From Methylocystaceae bacterium (GTDB lineage Bacteria; Pseudomonadota; Alphaproteobacteria; Rhizobiales; Beijerinckiaceae), in NCBI GenBank assembly GCA_003152255.1, contig PLZT01000665.1, forward strand, positions 1,473 through 17,306: DNA of 15,834 nucleotides, given 5' to 3'. The notes under the pieces are model-generated. The model searched no databases, was not told where the DNA came from, and saw nothing but the letters and a program-made list of their open reading frames with translations. Of the stretch, positions 14,627-15,834 are shown piece by piece. Position numbers and translations under genes: made by a program. How positions within the stretch are numbered: the first letter of the stretch is position 1; the number at the start of each line of letters is the position of its first letter.

Positions 14627-15658
14627 TCACGCGCCACGCCTGCGCTCGCGCGCGGCCTTCTCATAGGCGCCGACGATCTGCCGAACGAGATCGTGACGCA
14701 CGACGTCGCCCTCGGCGAATTTGACATGGCCGATCGTGTCGAACTCCGAGAGCAGGCCGATGGCTTCGCTAAGGCCAGACGTCTGCCCCGATGGCAGATC
14801 GGTTTGCGACGGATCGCCGGTCACGATCATGCGCGAGCCCTCGCCGAGGCGGGTCAAGAACATCTTCATCTGCATCGAGGTGGCGTTCTGCGCCTCATCG
14901 AGCAGCACGCAGGATTTGGTCAGCGTGCGCCCGCGCATGAAGGCGAGCGGGGCGACTTCGATCATGCCGGTCTGCATGCCACGCTCGACCATGCGCGCGT
15001 CCATGAAATCATGCAGCCCGTCGTATATCGGGCGCAAATAGGGATCGACCTTTTCGCGCATGTCGCCGGGCAGAAAGCCGAGCCGCTCGCCCGCCTCTAC
15101 CGCCGGGCGCGACAGGATCAAACGCTCCACGACGCCCTGTTCCAGCAGCGACACCGCATGGCCGACGGCGAGCCAGGTCTTGCCGGTGCCGGCCGGTCCT
15201 TCCGCGAAGACGAGTTCGTGGCGCTTGAGCGCGCGCAAATAAAAATCCTGCGCGAGATTGCGGGCGCGCACCGGTCCGCGCTTGCGCGTGCCGATCTGCT
15301 CGAACACGCCGCGCCCCGGCTCGGCGTCGGGAAACAGGCTCTTTTGCCGGGCGGTTTCCTCGACCGCGCCGTCCACGTCGCCAAGCCCGACTTCCTGGCC
15401 AAGCTGCACCCGGCCGTAAAGAAGTTCCAGCACGCGGCGCGCGTGTTCGCAGGATTCCGTCGGCCCTTTCAGCATGACGTGATTGCCGCTGGCGACGCAG
15501 GCGACGCGCAGTCGCCGCGCGAGCTTGACGAGGTTCTGATCGAAGTGGCCGAACACTTGCGACGCATGGCGGTTGTCGTCGAAGGCCAAGGTGATCTCGG
15601 CGTCTTCTTCCGCCGCCTCGGAGCGCCCTTGCCGGGCGAAGCGCGCCACTTCCGTCAT
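14627..15658 (-). CDS. ybeZ: PhoH family ATPase YbeZ
   Basis: 343-residue PhoH-like P-loop protein, partner of YbeY in RNA metabolism. The N-terminal region (about 20-100) is the KH-like part, then the helicase-like core has Walker A GPAGTGKT (154-161), [20 protein letters not shown] (181-200), Walker B VLLDEAQN (251-258) and the [13 protein letters not shown] sensor block (about 276-288). The length is typical. The ATG overlaps the miaB stop (ATGA) and GGAG stands about six bases upstream. The Arg-rich end ([10 protein letters not shown]) is common in this family in alphaproteobacteria. Confidence 0.95.
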   Translation of the reverse strand: MTEVARFARQGRSEAAEEDAEITLAFDDNRHASQVFGHFDQNLVKLARRLRVACVASGNHVMLKGPTESCEHARRVLELLYGRVQLGQEVGLGDVDGAVEETARQKSLFPDAEPGRGVFEQIGTRKRGPVRARNLAQDFYLRALKRHELVFAEGPAGTGKTWLAVGHAVSLLEQGVVERLILSRPAVEAGERLGFLPGDMREKVDPYLRPIYDGLHDFMDARMVERGMQTGMIEVAPLAFMRGRTLTKSCVLLDEAQNATSMQMKMFLTRLGEGSRMIVTGDPSQTDLPSGQTSGLSEAIGLLSEFDTIGHVKFAEGDVVRHDLVRQIVGAYEKAARERRRGA

Positions 15659-15834
15659 CCCTGCTCCTGACCTTGCACGATCTCGCCGCTGAGCGAATTG
15701 GAGCCGGCGGCGGTGATTTTCGCCGGCAAGACGCGGCCAACCAGTTCGGGAGGGCCGAACACATGCACCGGCTGCATATAGGGACTCTTGCCGGCGATCT
15801 GGCCGTTGTGACGGCCGGGTTTCTCGAACAGAAC
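15655..15834 (-). CDS. miaB: tRNA-2-methylthio-N6-dimethylallyladenosine synthase, C-terminal end
   Basis: Last 59 codons of a minus-strand gene that continues beyond the window. The translation begins [20 protein letters not shown], followed by QPVHVF and a TRAM-like RNA-binding end ([20 protein letters not shown]). This matches the C-terminus of MiaB, the radical-SAM methylthiotransferase acting on A37 of tRNAs. The TGA (15657-15655) overlaps the ybeZ ATG by four bases. The miaB-ybeZ order is standard in alphaproteobacteria and supports the call. The iron-sulfur and radical-SAM motifs lie outside the window. Confidence 0.9.
   Translation of the reverse strand, partial: VLFEKPGRHNGQIAGKSPYMQPVHVFGPPELVGRVLPAKITAAGSNSLSGEIVQGQEQG

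Overview
The window is a high-GC stretch of an alphaproteobacterial chromosome. It most likely comes from a Hyphomicrobiales (Rhizobiales) bacterium, possibly of the Methylocystis/Methylosinus type. That placement is inferred from base composition, the miaB-phoH-ybeY-corC gene order, the tesA | ybbA-ybbP divergent block and a dispersed palindromic repeat of a style common in that order; no species-specific marker is present. Most of the content is housekeeping or envelope related. I found no tRNA, rRNA, CRISPR array, complete mobile element or phage gene.

Layout. Positions 1-393 hold the 3' part of a YdcF/DUF218 envelope gene, which converges on a two-gene minus-strand unit (395-2643): a secreted serine hydrolase of the class C beta-lactamase fold, then a P1-family (S58) self-cleaving aminopeptidase/amidase. 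A divergent intergenic region (2644-2856) separates this from a plus-strand pair, a DUF2235 alpha/beta hydrolase and a PlsC acyltransferase (2857-4923). Next comes a minus-strand pair, a GDSL esterase (TesA type) followed by the RNA 2',3'-cyclic phosphodiesterase ThpR (4912-6320). It is divergent from a YbbA/YbbP ABC ATPase and FtsX-type permease (6403-9672). A fragment of a nucleotidyltransferase gene (9692-9862) meets the end of a minus-strand family 4 glycosyltransferase (9859-11064). A gap of about 490 bases leads to an outer-membrane beta-barrel gene (to 12390). The rest is minus strand: miaB (3' end only), ybeZ/phoH, ybeY, corC and a secreted histidine phosphatase (12394-15834).

Functional links. 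miaB, ybeZ, ybeY and corC overlap or nearly touch and are probably one transcript for tRNA modification, rRNA maturation/RNA quality control and metal efflux. The esterase and YbbA/YbbP keep the divergent arrangement known from E. coli. The other genes are mostly single envelope or scavenging functions.

Most notable observations: (1) a palindromic repeat of about 125 bases lies in frame inside the signal-peptide end of the TesA-type esterase; (2) a truncated MNT-type nucleotidyltransferase remnant ends in an 18-base pure A/T run at the glycosyltransferase border; (3) a secreted histidine phosphatase occupies the slot after corC where lnt often sits; (4) proteins with the folds of NylB and NylC are neighbours. 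I did not find convincing evidence of a new multi-gene system.
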